A stretch of DNA of 64,000 nt from Rubrivivax sp. (GCA_019635285.1 JAHBZS010000005.1:94300-158299); one strand, 5' to 3'. Numbered from the stretch's first letter, positions 40,384 through 49,555 are shown. Numbers and translations: made by a program. The notes: generated by a model not told the origin, from the letters alone.

Positions 40384-41018
40384 GCACCGAACCCTGCCGC
40401 ACAGCGCGCAGCCTGGTGCTGATGACGCGCCCGCCTGGCGTCGAGCAGGGACGGGCCGAACCGCTGATCGTCTGGATGAGCGCCGCGGTGGCCGCAAGGC
40501 TCCGTGCCCTAGGCTTCGAGCAGCCGGTGGAGTTGGATACGCTGCCAGGCCAGTGGTGGACCATCCTGGCCGACCTTGCCGCGTTGGGGACGGTGAGCGA
40601 GCCAGGCTGTGGCTTCGGCCGAACCATGGCGTCCACCGAGGCCATCGCGAGCCACTACTGTCTGTATTGGCGAGAGATCGTGGCTGGCCCATTCGAGCGA
40701 GCCGAAGACAGCCAGGCCGTCTTTCTCGCTGCGCCCGAAGTCAATGTCGCCTGGCTCGGCGAGGGCGTGACCGTGGTCAGGATCGCGCCCTGGATATCGC
40801 GAGGCCTTAGCGAGCGCGGCATCGCCCAGCCCGTGCCGCTGACAAGGCTGGCCGGGATGTATTGGGTTTGCGGCATGGGTGGAGGCTGGTGTTCCACCGC
40901 CGAGTTGGAGAGCCGAATTCGTCGTGATCCGCAGACCGTGCGAATCACGCACGGACCCTTCGATTGCGAGGAAGACGCGCAATACGCCTTCGACGTGATG
41001 TGGGAGTCGCCCGAGTAG
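40380..41018 (+). CDS. Uncharacterised protein with an internal tandem duplication
   Basis: A 212-residue soluble protein I do not recognise. It consists of two repeats, about residues 30-117 and 132-209. Matching pairs are [13 protein letters not shown] (48-60) with [13 protein letters not shown] (150-162) and [13 protein letters not shown] (103-115) with [13 protein letters not shown] (192-204). The start overlaps the alarmone hydrolase stop by 4 bases, so translation is coupled and a joint function is likely. No membrane segment or known motif is seen. Confidence 0.75.
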   Translation: MSTEPCRTARSLVLMTRPPGVEQGRAEPLIVWMSAAVAARLRALGFEQPVELDTLPGQWWTILADLAALGTVSEPGCGFGRTMASTEAIASHYCLYWREIVAGPFERAEDSQAVFLAAPEVNVAWLGEGVTVVRIAPWISRGLSERGIAQPVPLTRLAGMYWVCGMGGGWCSTAELESRIRRDPQTVRITHGPFDCEEDAQYAFDVMWESPE

Positions 41019-41042
41019 GTGGGCCTGAGGGTGCGGTCGGAG

Positions 41043-44000
41043 TCAATGCATCCGGTGTGCAGCGGCGGAATGCGCGCCGTGTGCATGGATAAACTGCCAC
41101 ACCGCCTCGACCTTCCGGTCCCACACTTCCTGCGGATACGGCTCCTCCGGTAGGTCGTTGAGCTTGACGCGGATCTCCGAGTACACCTGCGCCCGAGTCT
41201 GTTGGTTCTGGCGCCAGAACTCCACTCGCAGCGCCTGTAACCTCTCCAGCAGGTCGCGCGCGACCTTCTTCACCTCGGCCTCCTGCGCCTTCGTCAGCTT
41301 CGGCTCAGGGCGGGTGAGCAGATCGAAGATCGCCAGCTCCTCCTCGGTCAACTGCTCGCGGGCTGCGCGGCGCTCCTCGTCCTCCATCTGCTCGATCAGC
41401 TTCTTCAGCGCCGCGAAGAAGGCTTCGGCGTCGAGCGTGCCCAGGTTGTAGGCGTCGACCAGTTGCTCCAGCTTCTCGGCCAGGTGCAGCCGCGTCGGGT
41501 TGGCCTGCACGAGTTGCTGCACCTTGGTCTGGGCCTTGGCGCGCATCTGCTCGTTCGCCGTGCGGGGCTTGGCCTGGAACAGCTTGGCCAGCTTCTCGAA
41601 GTCGATGTCGGTCAGGTCCACGCGGCCGCCGCGCTCGTCGCCTTCGATGATGGGTGCCGTGATGGCCACGCCTTCCACGCGCTCGTCCAGCAGCGCGTCG
41701 ATGCGGCCGATGATGGCTGAGATGTCCACCGGCCCCAGCTTGCCGCGAATGGCCTCGGCCACGATGTGCACCGCCGCCACCGGCCGCAGGAAGGGCGCCG
41801 CTCGTTCATCGGGCAGCAGCGCCTTGTAGGCCCGGCCCACGGCCGAGGCGCGGCGCAGGAAGTCGCGGCGGCGCTCATCGGGCGCGATCAGTGCCTCCAC
41901 CGCGTCGCCGATCAGCTTCAGGCGCTGCAGCTTCTGTGCGGCCGTGATGGCGTCCACGTCCACTCCCACGCCGGCGCAGAAGGCTCGCGCATCGGCCAGA
42001 GCCTCGTTCAGTTCCTCGACCAATCCGTCCTTGCTCTGGATCGGCTTGTCCCCGCCCTTGCCGGTAGCCGCATAGATGGCCAGCGCCTTTTGCAGGTTCT
42101 GGAACACGCCCACGTAGTCCACCACCACGCCCGCCGCCTTGCCCGGCGCGCGGCGGTTGGCGCGCGCGATGGTCTGCATCAGCGTGTGGTTCTTCATCGG
42201 CTTGTCCAGGTACACCGTGCTGCAGGTGGGCACGTCGAAGCCGGTGATCCACATCGCGCACACGAACACCAGCCGCAGCGGGTCGTTCGGGTTCTTGAAC
42301 TTCGTCTCCAGGTCGTCTTCCTGCATGCGCTTGCGGTGCGGCAGGATGTCCAGGCCCTTGGCCTTCAGCTCGGCAATCTCGTTCTGGCCCTGGCTCACCA
42401 CCACCGCGCAGTCCAGCGCCTGCATCCACGCCAGGCGCTCCGCCATCGCGGCGCGTGCCTCGGGCGGTGTCGCGGCCACGCGCTGCGCGTGTTCGGCCAG
42501 CAGCGCCGCCCACTGAACGCGGAACTTGTCATGCATGCGCACCGCCGTGGCCTTGTCGATGGCCACGAACATGGCCTTGCCCAGGTAGCCGCGGGCCGCG
42601 AAGTGGCACGCCAGGTCGGCTGCGATCTGGTCCAGCCGGTCTTCGCGCGTGATCAGGTGGTACTGCCGCGCAAACTCGCGCTGCAGCTTTTTCTCCTGCT
42701 CGTCGTCGAGCATGGCGGCGTCGAGCAGCTCGTCCAGGTCGTCGCGCAGCGTGTCGGCGTCGGCCAGTTGCAGCTCGGGCTTGCGCGCCTCGTAGTACAG
42801 CGGCACCGTGGCGCCGTCGGCCACCGACTGCGCGAAGTTGTAGATCGACACGTAGTCGCCGAACACCTCGCGCGTGCGCTCTTCCTGCCCAGCGATCAGC
42901 GGCGTGCCGGTGAAGCCGATGAAGGCCGCGTTCGGCAGCGCGCGCCGCATGTTGGCGGCGAGCTGGTCGTACTGGCTGCGGTGCGCCTCGTCGGTGATGA
43001 CGATGATGTCGCGCCGGTCGCTCAGCACCGGAATCGCCTCGCCGCGCTCGGTGCCGAACTTGTGGATCAGCGTGAAGACGTAGCGCTCCTGCCCGGCCAG
43101 CAGCTCGCGCAGGTGGGCGCGGCTCTGCGCCTGCGCTTGCTTGATGTCCTTGGTGAGCGCGCCCGTCGCTGCAAAGGTGCCGGCGATCTGGTCGTCCAGT
43201 TCCTGCCGGTCGGTCACCACCACGAAGGTCCAGTTGCCGCCCAGGCGGCGTAGCGCCTTCTCGGCGAATATCACCATCGACAGGCTCTTGCCGCTGCCCT
43301 GCGTATGCCAGAACACGCCCAGCCGGCCGCGGTTGTGCTCGATCTGCCGAACCGCCTCGATGGCCCGGTTCACGCCCAGCACCTGGTGGTACTTGGCCAG
43401 CACCTTGCGCAGGCCGCCGCGCGCCTCCTCGAACAGCGTGAAGTTCTCGATCAGGTCGAGAAAGCGCGCCGGCTCGCAGGTGGCGCGCAGCAGGGTGGCC
43501 AGCTCCACGCTCTCGGGGCCGTCTTCATCCAGCCGCTTCCAGGGCGCGAAGGCCTCGAAGGGCGCGTGGCTGGCACCCATCAGCGCCTGCAGGCCGTTGC
43601 TCAGCACGACGAAGCCATTGGCGTCGAACAGCCGCGGCACCGTGTCGCGGTAGTCGGCCAGGTTGGCGTCGTAGGCTTCCTGCACGCCCTGGCTAGGCGC
43701 CTTCCACTCGCACAGCAGCAGCGGCAGGCCGTTGACGAAGCCCAGCGCGTCGGGCCGGCGCTTGTACAGCTCGCTCGCCACCCAGGTCTGCGAGGCGACG
43801 AAGAAGTCGTTCGCGCCAGGATCCACCCAGTCGATCACGCGCACCCGGTCGGGCTTCAGCGACCCATCAGGCTGCCGCAATTCCACGGCCACGCCTTCGC
43901 GCAGCAGCCGCCACAGCTCGCGGTTGGCCGCCACCGGCAGCATGGCCGAGCGGTCCAAGGTCAACTGCACTTCGGCCTGCTGCAGCGCATCCGGTGGCAG

Positions 44001-44219
44001 CGCCGGGTTCAGCCGGGCCAGCGCGGCATGCAGGCGGGCAGGCAGCACCGCTTCGCGCCAGCTCAGGCGGCCGGTGGGGTTGGTCGGCCCCGGCACCTCC
44101 GTCATCAGGTCGCCGTGCGTCCAGCCCAGCTCCTGCAGCAGTTCCAGGGCGGGCTGCTCCACCAGCGACAGCTCGGTGTAGCTGACGGACGGTTCCTTCG
44201 CCTTCACCGCTGGCGCCAT
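41043..44219 (-). CDS. hsdR: Type I restriction enzyme, HsdR (restriction/translocation) subunit
   Basis: A 1058-residue motor-nuclease subunit. The N-terminal nuclease region shows GFVNGLPLLLCEWKAP, the ExK part of the PD-(D/E)xK site. The translocase has Walker A FWHTQGSGKSLSMV near residue 310, DEAH in VITDEAHRSQ and the SAT-like FTGTPL. A helical HsdM-binding C-terminus follows. All motor motifs look intact. It needs HsdM and HsdS to act. It is separated from hsdS by an opposing toxin-antitoxin pair. Confidence 0.95.
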   Translation of the reverse strand: MAPAVKAKEPSVSYTELSLVEQPALELLQELGWTHGDLMTEVPGPTNPTGRLSWREAVLPARLHAALARLNPALPPDALQQAEVQLTLDRSAMLPVAANRELWRLLREGVAVELRQPDGSLKPDRVRVIDWVDPGANDFFVASQTWVASELYKRRPDALGFVNGLPLLLCEWKAPSQGVQEAYDANLADYRDTVPRLFDANGFVVLSNGLQALMGASHAPFEAFAPWKRLDEDGPESVELATLLRATCEPARFLDLIENFTLFEEARGGLRKVLAKYHQVLGVNRAIEAVRQIEHNRGRLGVFWHTQGSGKSLSMVIFAEKALRRLGGNWTFVVVTDRQELDDQIAGTFAATGALTKDIKQAQAQSRAHLRELLAGQERYVFTLIHKFGTERGEAIPVLSDRRDIIVITDEAHRSQYDQLAANMRRALPNAAFIGFTGTPLIAGQEERTREVFGDYVSIYNFAQSVADGATVPLYYEARKPELQLADADTLRDDLDELLDAAMLDDEQEKKLQREFARQYHLITREDRLDQIAADLACHFAARGYLGKAMFVAIDKATAVRMHDKFRVQWAALLAEHAQRVAATPPEARAAMAERLAWMQALDCAVVVSQGQNEIAELKAKGLDILPHRKRMQEDDLETKFKNPNDPLRLVFVCAMWITGFDVPTCSTVYLDKPMKNHTLMQTIARANRRAPGKAAGVVVDYVGVFQNLQKALAIYAATGKGGDKPIQSKDGLVEELNEALADARAFCAGVGVDVDAITAAQKLQRLKLIGDAVEALIAPDERRRDFLRRASAVGRAYKALLPDERAAPFLRPVAAVHIVAEAIRGKLGPVDISAIIGRIDALLDERVEGVAITAPIIEGDERGGRVDLTDIDFEKLAKLFQAKPRTANEQMRAKAQTKVQQLVQANPTRLHLAEKLEQLVDAYNLGTLDAEAFFAALKKLIEQMEDEERRAAREQLTEEELAIFDLLTRPEPKLTKAQEAEVKKVARDLLERLQALRVEFWRQNQQTRAQVYSEIRVKLNDLPEEPYPQEVWDRKVEAVWQFIHAHGAHSAAAHRMH

Positions 44220-44248
44220 GCCGAAGCCCCCCGCGCCGTGAATTTTCG

Positions 44249-44294
44249 TTGACTTCGCTCGATTCGTTCGTTTCGAATAGGTGCTACATTCGTT
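44249..44294 (+). promoter_or_regulatory. Possible promoter/operator of the toxin-antitoxin pair
   Basis: A TTGACT -35-like hexamer (44249-44254) and two direct ATTCGTT repeats (44262-44268 and 44288-44294, 26 bases apart) lie in an AT-rich stretch between hsdR and the antitoxin gene. The antitoxin has a DNA-binding domain, so the repeats may be its operator. The -10 is not clear. Confidence 0.3.
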
Positions 44295-44317
44295 GCAGCA
44301 CCCCAGGAGACCCCACC

Positions 44318-44791
44318 ATGGCCGCGCAGAACCGCCGCCCGCCCCGCTTGCCCACCGACGACGAAATCACCCAGGCCCGCGAGGCCAGCCGCCAGCTGGC
44401 CCGCCTGCTGCCCGCGGGGGGCGACGACGCGGCGGCAGCAGCGCCTGCGCTGCGCCTGGTGACCGACGACAACCAGCACGAGATGATCGCCATCCCGCCC
44501 GGCGCGCTGCGCCTGCTGGTGGACATGCTCACACAGTTGGGCCAGGGCCGCGCGGTGACGCTGCTGCCGCAGAACGCCGAACTCACCACGCAGGAAGTGG
44601 CCGACTATCTGAACGTGTCGCGCCCCTACGTGGTGAAGCTGATCGAGGAAGAGAAGCTGCCCGCGCGCAAGGTGGGCACGCGCCGCCGCGTGGCCTTCGA
44701 AGACCTGCTGCGCTACGACGAGCAGCAACGCGCCCGGCAACGCGCCGCGCTGGATGAGCTGGCCCGCATCGACCAGGAACTGGGGCTCTGA
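44318..44791 (+). CDS. Antitoxin with excisionase/MerR-type helix-turn-helix domain
   Basis: A 157-residue protein. The N-terminal half is disordered and acidic. The C-terminal half holds an excisionase-family DNA-binding domain (ELTTQEVADYLNVSRPYVVKLIEEEKLPARKVGTRRRV). AGGAGA lies 7 bases before ATG 44318, a strong ribosome site. A PIN gene follows 21 bases later. This HTH-PIN pairing is a recognised toxin-antitoxin type in which the first protein neutralises the toxin and represses the promoter. Confidence 0.85.
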   Translation: MAAQNRRPPRLPTDDEITQAREASRQLARLLPAGGDDAAAAAPALRLVTDDNQHEMIAIPPGALRLLVDMLTQLGQGRAVTLLPQNAELTTQEVADYLNVSRPYVVKLIEEEKLPARKVGTRRRVAFEDLLRYDEQQRARQRAALDELARIDQELGL

Positions 44792-44812
44792 GCCCGGGCC
44801 GGCGCGCCGCGC

Positions 44813-45382
44813 ATGAGCCACTTCACCGCGCTGCTGGATGCCAATGTCCTGCACAGCCAACCCATCACCAGCCTGCTGCTGGAACTGGCCGAGGCGCGGC
44901 TGTACCGCCCGGCCTGGAGTGCAGATATCCACGCCGAGTGGCGCCGCTCGGTGCTGCGTGCGCGGCCCGACATCGACGCGGCCGCGCTGGACCGGCGCCG
45001 CGCCGCGATGGACAACGCGCTGCCCGACGCCTGCGTCAGCGGCTACGCGCCGCTGATTCCCGGCCTGACGCTGCCCGACCCCGACGACCGCCATGTGCTG
45101 GCCGCCGCCATCCGCGCCAAGGCGCAGGTGATCGTCACCTTCAACGAAGCCGACTTTCCGGCCGACACGCTGGCCGGCTTCGACATCGTGGCGCAGCATC
45201 CGGACCTGTTCCTGCGCCACCTGGTTGACCTGAACCCGGCCATCGTGCGCGCGCGGGTGGCGCAGATGCTGCAGCGCTGGCGCCAGCCGCCGAACACGCC
45301 CGAGGCCTTCATCGGCGCACTGGAGCGCACCGGCCTGCCCGAAGCCGCCGCGGCGCTGAGGGAGCTGTTCGCGGCGGGGTGA
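44813..45382 (+). CDS. PIN domain toxin
   Basis: A 189-residue PIN-fold ribonuclease. The acidic metal-binding residues are visible: Asp9 in LLDANVL, an acidic residue in the DIHAEWRRS helix, Asp near 94-96 in LPDPDDRHVL, and Asp near 116 in TFNEADFP. It is longer than VapC (about 130), with a helical C-terminal extension. It probably cleaves RNA when the antitoxin is lost, stabilising the element or acting in defence. Confidence 0.87.
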   Translation: MSHFTALLDANVLHSQPITSLLLELAEARLYRPAWSADIHAEWRRSVLRARPDIDAAALDRRRAAMDNALPDACVSGYAPLIPGLTLPDPDDRHVLAAAIRAKAQVIVTFNEADFPADTLAGFDIVAQHPDLFLRHLVDLNPAIVRARVAQMLQRWRQPPNTPEAFIGALERTGLPEAAAALRELFAAG

Positions 45383-45387
45383 GGACA

Positions 45388-46647
45388 TCAGGCGGCGGCC
45401 TCCAGTTCGCGCTCGGCGGCAGTGGCCGGGAGGTCGCCGGATATGAGACGGGGGAGTAGGAGATCGCGGGAGGCTGCGAGTTGCTGGTTCGCTCGCACCA
45501 AGTTCTGCGCTAGGACGTAGCTCGAGGAAGCGAAGTCTTCGAATCGCTTCGCCAGCGCTGGAGGTGGCACCAGGGTCCGATGCGCGAGAACCGAATCCGC
45601 CCGAAGGCCGAGAACGGTCGCACCGTTGGCGTGCCCGCGAGCGTAGCTCTTGAAGCGCGGAGAGTTCAGCCACTGACACAGGTAGTGCCGACCGACCGGC
45701 GAGCCACCTAGCGGCCGAACAGCGAACAGGTGGTGCGTGATTGCGATCCGCCCTGCCCGGTCGATCATTGGCACGAGCGCGGCATTGCCGATCACGCCGC
45801 CAGATGGGGTCAAGTCGGTATTGGCCATCACCAGATCGCCAGGCACGACGCAGTGCCGCGCTTTGACCTCGCCCGAATACCACTTCAGGCCATCCGTCCG
45901 AAAGCCGCCGCCTGCCAAGATGTTTTTCAGGTTGACCAAGGGGTCGCCATCTGGCGTCAAACCGTCGCCCGAGTAGGAGACACCCTTGTCGAGTTGGATC
46001 AACTCCCCGAGCCTCTGCATCGACCAGCCGGTGGGCAGCGGTCCTTCGCCGTCGTCGGTTGCGGTCCCGGCCGCGACGCGAACGAACCATTCCTCGAACA
46101 GCCGCCGCGCCATCTCCTCCAGCACCGCGATCCGGCGCCGGTTCACCTCGATCAGGTCGTCGTAGGCGCCGAGAATGGAGGCAATGCGCAACTGCTCCCC
46201 GGGAGGAGGTAGCTGTACGGTCACCTTTGCCAACTGCTCCGACGGCAGGTGCTTGATAGTCGCGCCGGTGAAGAGGTACTCCAGCTCCCCAGCTCGACCC
46301 TTCGCGAACAGGCTGTAGAAGAGGAACCGGGCGTCAACGCCCTGGCGAGCGCGAACGCGATGCAAGGCCTTCTGCAGCATCGTGCCCGGTACGTCGCCTT
46401 TCCATAGCGCGCAACGCCCGGGCTCGCCACCTTCACACATTACGATGTCGCCGACACGAAGTCCGTAGCGCTCGGCCTCATGCGGCTCGAAACGCATCTC
46501 GCGAAGGTCCGACAGGTCGAATGAACCCCAACGGACATTGACGTTGGCAAGGTATGGTCGCGGCTCGCCCTTGTTCTTTTTCTGGTCCAGCATCTTGCCC
46601 AGCGTCAACTCGGCAATCGCAGACAACTTGTGGGTAGTCCAGATCAC
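45388..46647 (-). CDS. hsdS: Type I restriction enzyme specificity subunit HsdS (GTG start)
   Basis: A 419-residue specificity subunit with two target-recognition domains, about 1-150 and 210-370. Each is followed by a conserved helical spacer (LGAYDDLIEVNRRRIAVLEEMARRL and a matching C-terminal helix). The start is GTG 46647, overlapping the hsdM stop as GTGA. It sets the bipartite recognition sequence of the complex. Both recognition domains look complete. Confidence 0.93.
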   Translation of the reverse strand: MIWTTHKLSAIAELTLGKMLDQKKNKGEPRPYLANVNVRWGSFDLSDLREMRFEPHEAERYGLRVGDIVMCEGGEPGRCALWKGDVPGTMLQKALHRVRARQGVDARFLFYSLFAKGRAGELEYLFTGATIKHLPSEQLAKVTVQLPPPGEQLRIASILGAYDDLIEVNRRRIAVLEEMARRLFEEWFVRVAAGTATDDGEGPLPTGWSMQRLGELIQLDKGVSYSGDGLTPDGDPLVNLKNILAGGGFRTDGLKWYSGEVKARHCVVPGDLVMANTDLTPSGGVIGNAALVPMIDRAGRIAITHHLFAVRPLGGSPVGRHYLCQWLNSPRFKSYARGHANGATVLGLRADSVLAHRTLVPPPALAKRFEDFASSSYVLAQNLVRANQQLAASRDLLLPRLISGDLPATAAERELEAAA

Positions 46648-48074
46648 GCGAGCAACTCCGCCACGTTCTCCGCAATCCGCGCCTGCAAACCCGCAGCCTC
46701 GGCATTGAGCGCTTCAAGTTCCTCCTGCAGCGCCTCCAGCTTGCTGCGGAACTCCTCGTCCTCCACCACCTGGCCCGGCGCCACGCCGACATAGCGACCC
46801 GGGTTCAGGCTGCCATCCTGTGCCGCAATCTCGGCGCGAGTGGCGGCCTTGCACAGCCCCGGCATGTTGCGATAGCGACCACCCGGGAAGGCCTCGGCCA
46901 GCCGCTCGCCGCTGCCGGCTTCGGTCTCCACCGCTTCCCCGCGCCACAGCCGCACGATGTTGGCAATGAACTCCACATGCTCGGGGTTGAACACGCGCAG
47001 CGCCCGCGTCACCTGCCGGTACAGGTGCCGCGCATCGATGAACAGCACCTGGTCGGCGCGCGGCCCCTTGCTCTTGCCGCGGTCAAGGAACCACAGCGTC
47101 ACCGGCAGCGTCACGGTGAAGAACATGTTCGGCCCTACGGCCACGATCACGTCCACCGCGCCGGTGTCGAGCAGCTTCTTGCGCAGCTCGCGTTCGCTGC
47201 CGCCGGCGTCGCTGGCGCTGTTGGCCATCACGAAGCCAGCGCGGCCGCTGGGCTTCAGCGCAGCGTAGAACAGGCCGATCCACAGGTAGTTGGCGTTGTT
47301 CACCGTCGGCAGGCCGAACGGAAAGCGCGCGTCCACCTGGCCGGCCTCGTTCACCAGCCGGGCACGGTCCACCTCGCTCTGGTTGAAGGGCGGGTTGGCC
47401 ATCACGTAGTCGAAGCGGCCAGCCAGTTTGTGCGGGTCGTCGTAGTAGGTGTTGGCCTCGCGGATTTCGCCCGACAGGCCGTGCACCGCCAGGTTCAGCC
47501 GCGCCAGGCGCAGCGTGTCGGCCATCTTCTCCACGCCGTGCACACTGATCTCGCGCTCGGGTGCCTTGCGATGCCGGCGCACGAAGTCGGCCGAGTGCAC
47601 GAACATGCCGCCCGAGCCGCAGGCGGGATCGAGGATGGCGCCGTGGTAGGGCTCGATCACTTCCACGATGAGCTTCACGATGGACGCCGGGGTGAAGTAC
47701 TCGCCGCCCTTCTGCATGCTGCTGGCGGCGAACTGGCCCATGAAGTATTCGAAGATCAGGCCGTAGGCGTCGCCCTCCACCTGCAGCGGCGCCAGCGTGC
47801 GCAGCAGCTCGCGCAGCACGTCGCCGGGCAGCGCGGCGTAACCCTGAGGCAGCGCACCGGCCAGGTCGGGGTTGGCGTCGGCCACGGCCTTCATCGCGGC
47901 GTTCAGCTCGGCGCCCAGGTCGGCCGTGCCAGGCAGCGCCAGCAGGCGCGAGAAGCGCGCCACCTCGGGCAGGTAGATGGCGCCACGCGCCTGGTAGTCG
48001 GCCGGTTTGGCCTTCAGGCGGCCGGTGAACCTGGGCGCGATCTCGGCGTGCACGGCCTCGAAGCGGGCTTCCAT
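46644..48074 (-). CDS. hsdM: Type I restriction enzyme HsdM, N-terminally truncated
   Basis: The adenine methyltransferase core is complete: SAM motif I DPACGSGGMFVHS, the catalytic NPPF in VMANPPFNQ, and a GGEYFTP entry. But the N-terminal helical domain typical of HsdM (about 45 residues ending in a tASEY...PVLGLIFLRHA-type segment) is cut. The similarity starts abruptly at LPVLALIALRQMEARFEAV, encoded up to about 48110. The next in-frame sequence is unrelated and overlaps a different gene on the other strand. The first ATG is 48074; GTG 48101 or TTG 48128/48131 could add residues. Without this domain the complex may be inactive. Confidence 0.85.
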   Translation of the reverse strand: MEARFEAVHAEIAPRFTGRLKAKPADYQARGAIYLPEVARFSRLLALPGTADLGAELNAAMKAVADANPDLAGALPQGYAALPGDVLRELLRTLAPLQVEGDAYGLIFEYFMGQFAASSMQKGGEYFTPASIVKLIVEVIEPYHGAILDPACGSGGMFVHSADFVRRHRKAPEREISVHGVEKMADTLRLARLNLAVHGLSGEIREANTYYDDPHKLAGRFDYVMANPPFNQSEVDRARLVNEAGQVDARFPFGLPTVNNANYLWIGLFYAALKPSGRAGFVMANSASDAGGSERELRKKLLDTGAVDVIVAVGPNMFFTVTLPVTLWFLDRGKSKGPRADQVLFIDARHLYRQVTRALRVFNPEHVEFIANIVRLWRGEAVETEAGSGERLAEAFPGGRYRNMPGLCKAATRAEIAAQDGSLNPGRYVGVAPGQVVEDEEFRSKLEALQEELEALNAEAAGLQARIAENVAELLA

Positions 48075-48132
48075 CTGGCGCAGCGCGATCAGCGCCAGCA
48101 CGGGCAGCGCGCGCGTGCGCAGGCGCAACAAG

Positions 48133-48912
48133 ATGACGGCAGCGGGGAAGGCCACTTTGAAGGACGCCCGAGAAGCCCGTGAGAAGGACGACGAGGCCTG
48201 GCGCAAGGCGATGGTGCGGTGGTTGTTGACCCCGGAGAGAGGAAAGCTGTCCCCTGAGGAATGGGGTTCGCTGTCGAACGATGAGAAGGTCACCGCCTGG
48301 CTGGCCGGACGCGCCCCGGATCCCACGCACGAGGAAGACCTGCAGAGCCTGGTTGGGTGGTACGACGCGACCGTGAGGGCCGACTACTGGTTCAGGCTTG
48401 CGAGCGTCACCGGGGTCGAAGCGGCACAACTCTTGTCGTGCGAGAACCCACACGATTCGGCTGCCAAGACCTGGCTCGAGAAGACGAGCGAGCAAATGAA
48501 CCCCGAAGCGCGACGCGAGCTGCTGCGAGGCTTCGAGGACGAGGGCGGCACGCGATCGTTAACCGAGTGGCTGCAGCGCGCCAAGAGCCGCGGGTGGCGC
48601 TACGACCCGTGGGTTGACGAGTACATCAAAGCCGCCGGCATGGTGCCCGCGGCTTCGGCGACTGACGCCCCGGGCTCAACAAGGCCCCTGCCGCGTGCGA
48701 GAGCACAGGAGAACGCGATCCTTGCCAAGTTCAGGGAACTCGGGGTTGACCCAATGAGGCTGCCGAGGCCGAAACCCGGAAAGTCGTCTCCGCCAGTAGC
48801 AAAGGTGCGCGCCGCGCTGGGGGCTGCCTACACGCCCGACGTGATGCAGAAGGCGATGACACGCTTGTTCAAAGACGGCAGCGCCGCCTACGGCGACACC
48901 TCCGCCGACTGA
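48133..48912 (+). CDS. Uncharacterised element protein, possibly 5'-truncated
   Basis: A 259-residue soluble protein from ATG 48133. It is rich in Trp and charged helices, with a WDPWVDEY-like RYDPWVDEYIKAAGM segment and a basic, proline-rich stretch near 190-230 (MRLPRPKPGKSSPP). The Trp-rich 'YW-x-RLASV-x-VEAAQLL' and 'L-x-W' layout resembles uncharacterised proteins of integrated elements. No ribosome site is found, and the start abuts the broken hsdM end, so a recombination joint may have removed its original 5' end. Confidence 0.6.
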   Translation: MTAAGKATLKDAREAREKDDEAWRKAMVRWLLTPERGKLSPEEWGSLSNDEKVTAWLAGRAPDPTHEEDLQSLVGWYDATVRADYWFRLASVTGVEAAQLLSCENPHDSAAKTWLEKTSEQMNPEARRELLRGFEDEGGTRSLTEWLQRAKSRGWRYDPWVDEYIKAAGMVPAASATDAPGSTRPLPRARAQENAILAKFRELGVDPMRLPRPKPGKSSPPVAKVRAALGAAYTPDVMQKAMTRLFKDGSAAYGDTSAD

Positions 48913-49019
48913 CCTCCGCCAAACTGGCGGCCGGCGGACGTAGCGGCGGCGGAGGTTGCATCTAGAAAGTGCGAAGCCATGTTCCCGGATGGGCCGGGAA
49001 CGCCTAACGAGGGCGATAC

Positions 49020-49283
49020 ATGGCGCACGACCTGGAAGCTGCAGTGATCCTGCGGCGCAAGCAAGTGGAGGCCGCGGGCTGCGGCAGCCGCTCGACGATC
49101 TACCTGCGGATCGAGCAGGGGCTGTTCCCCAAGCCGGTGAAACTCGGCGCGCGCGCGGTGGGCTGGCCGGCGCGCGAGGTGGCCGCGATCAACGCGGCGC
49201 GGATCGCAGGCAAGTCTGACGACGACATCCGCAAGCTGGTGCAGCGGCTGCAGGCCGCGCGCAGCGAAGGGGCCACGCAATGA
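49020..49283 (+). CDS. alpA: AlpA-family helix-turn-helix regulator
   Basis: An 87-residue AlpA/phage regulatory-type protein. It shows the family pattern: VILRRKQVEAAGCGSRSTIYLRIEQGLFPKPVKLGARAVGWPAREV (recognition helix, then 'W...EV' wing). AlpA-type proteins activate excision and integrase genes in P4-like elements. The stop overlaps the next start by 4 bases (ATGA). It heads the plus-strand operon running to about 53331. Confidence 0.88.
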   Translation: MAHDLEAAVILRRKQVEAAGCGSRSTIYLRIEQGLFPKPVKLGARAVGWPAREVAAINAARIAGKSDDDIRKLVQRLQAARSEGATQ

Positions 49284-49555
49284 CGGCGCCCAACAAAGGC
49301 GAAAGCCCGGAGGGGGCCGGGCTGACGCGGGAACAAGGCAAAACGGACGACCAGGATTTTGCCAAGGCACCGAGCGCGGCGCACGCGCTGCGCGTGATCG
49401 AAGGCGAACGCAAGGCGCACGAGTACCTGGCCCGGCTGCAGGCCAGCCAAGTCGATCCCGACGAGCTGGCGCTGATCGTGTCCATGCTCTACGGCGCCGT
49501 GTTGCGCGGCTTCTGCGCCGTCATCACGAAAGCGCTGCGCGGGGGCGCGGCATGA
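49280..49555 (+). CDS. Small uncharacterised element protein
   Basis: A 91-residue protein with a disordered, charged first half and a helical second half with the conserved-looking RVIEGERKAHEYLARLQASQVDPDELALIVSMLYG. It is linked by ATGA overlaps to both neighbours. I do not recognise a function. It is probably a replication or regulatory accessory of the element. Confidence 0.65.
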   Translation: MTAPNKGESPEGAGLTREQGKTDDQDFAKAPSAAHALRVIEGERKAHEYLARLQASQVDPDELALIVSMLYGAVLRGFCAVITKALRGGAA

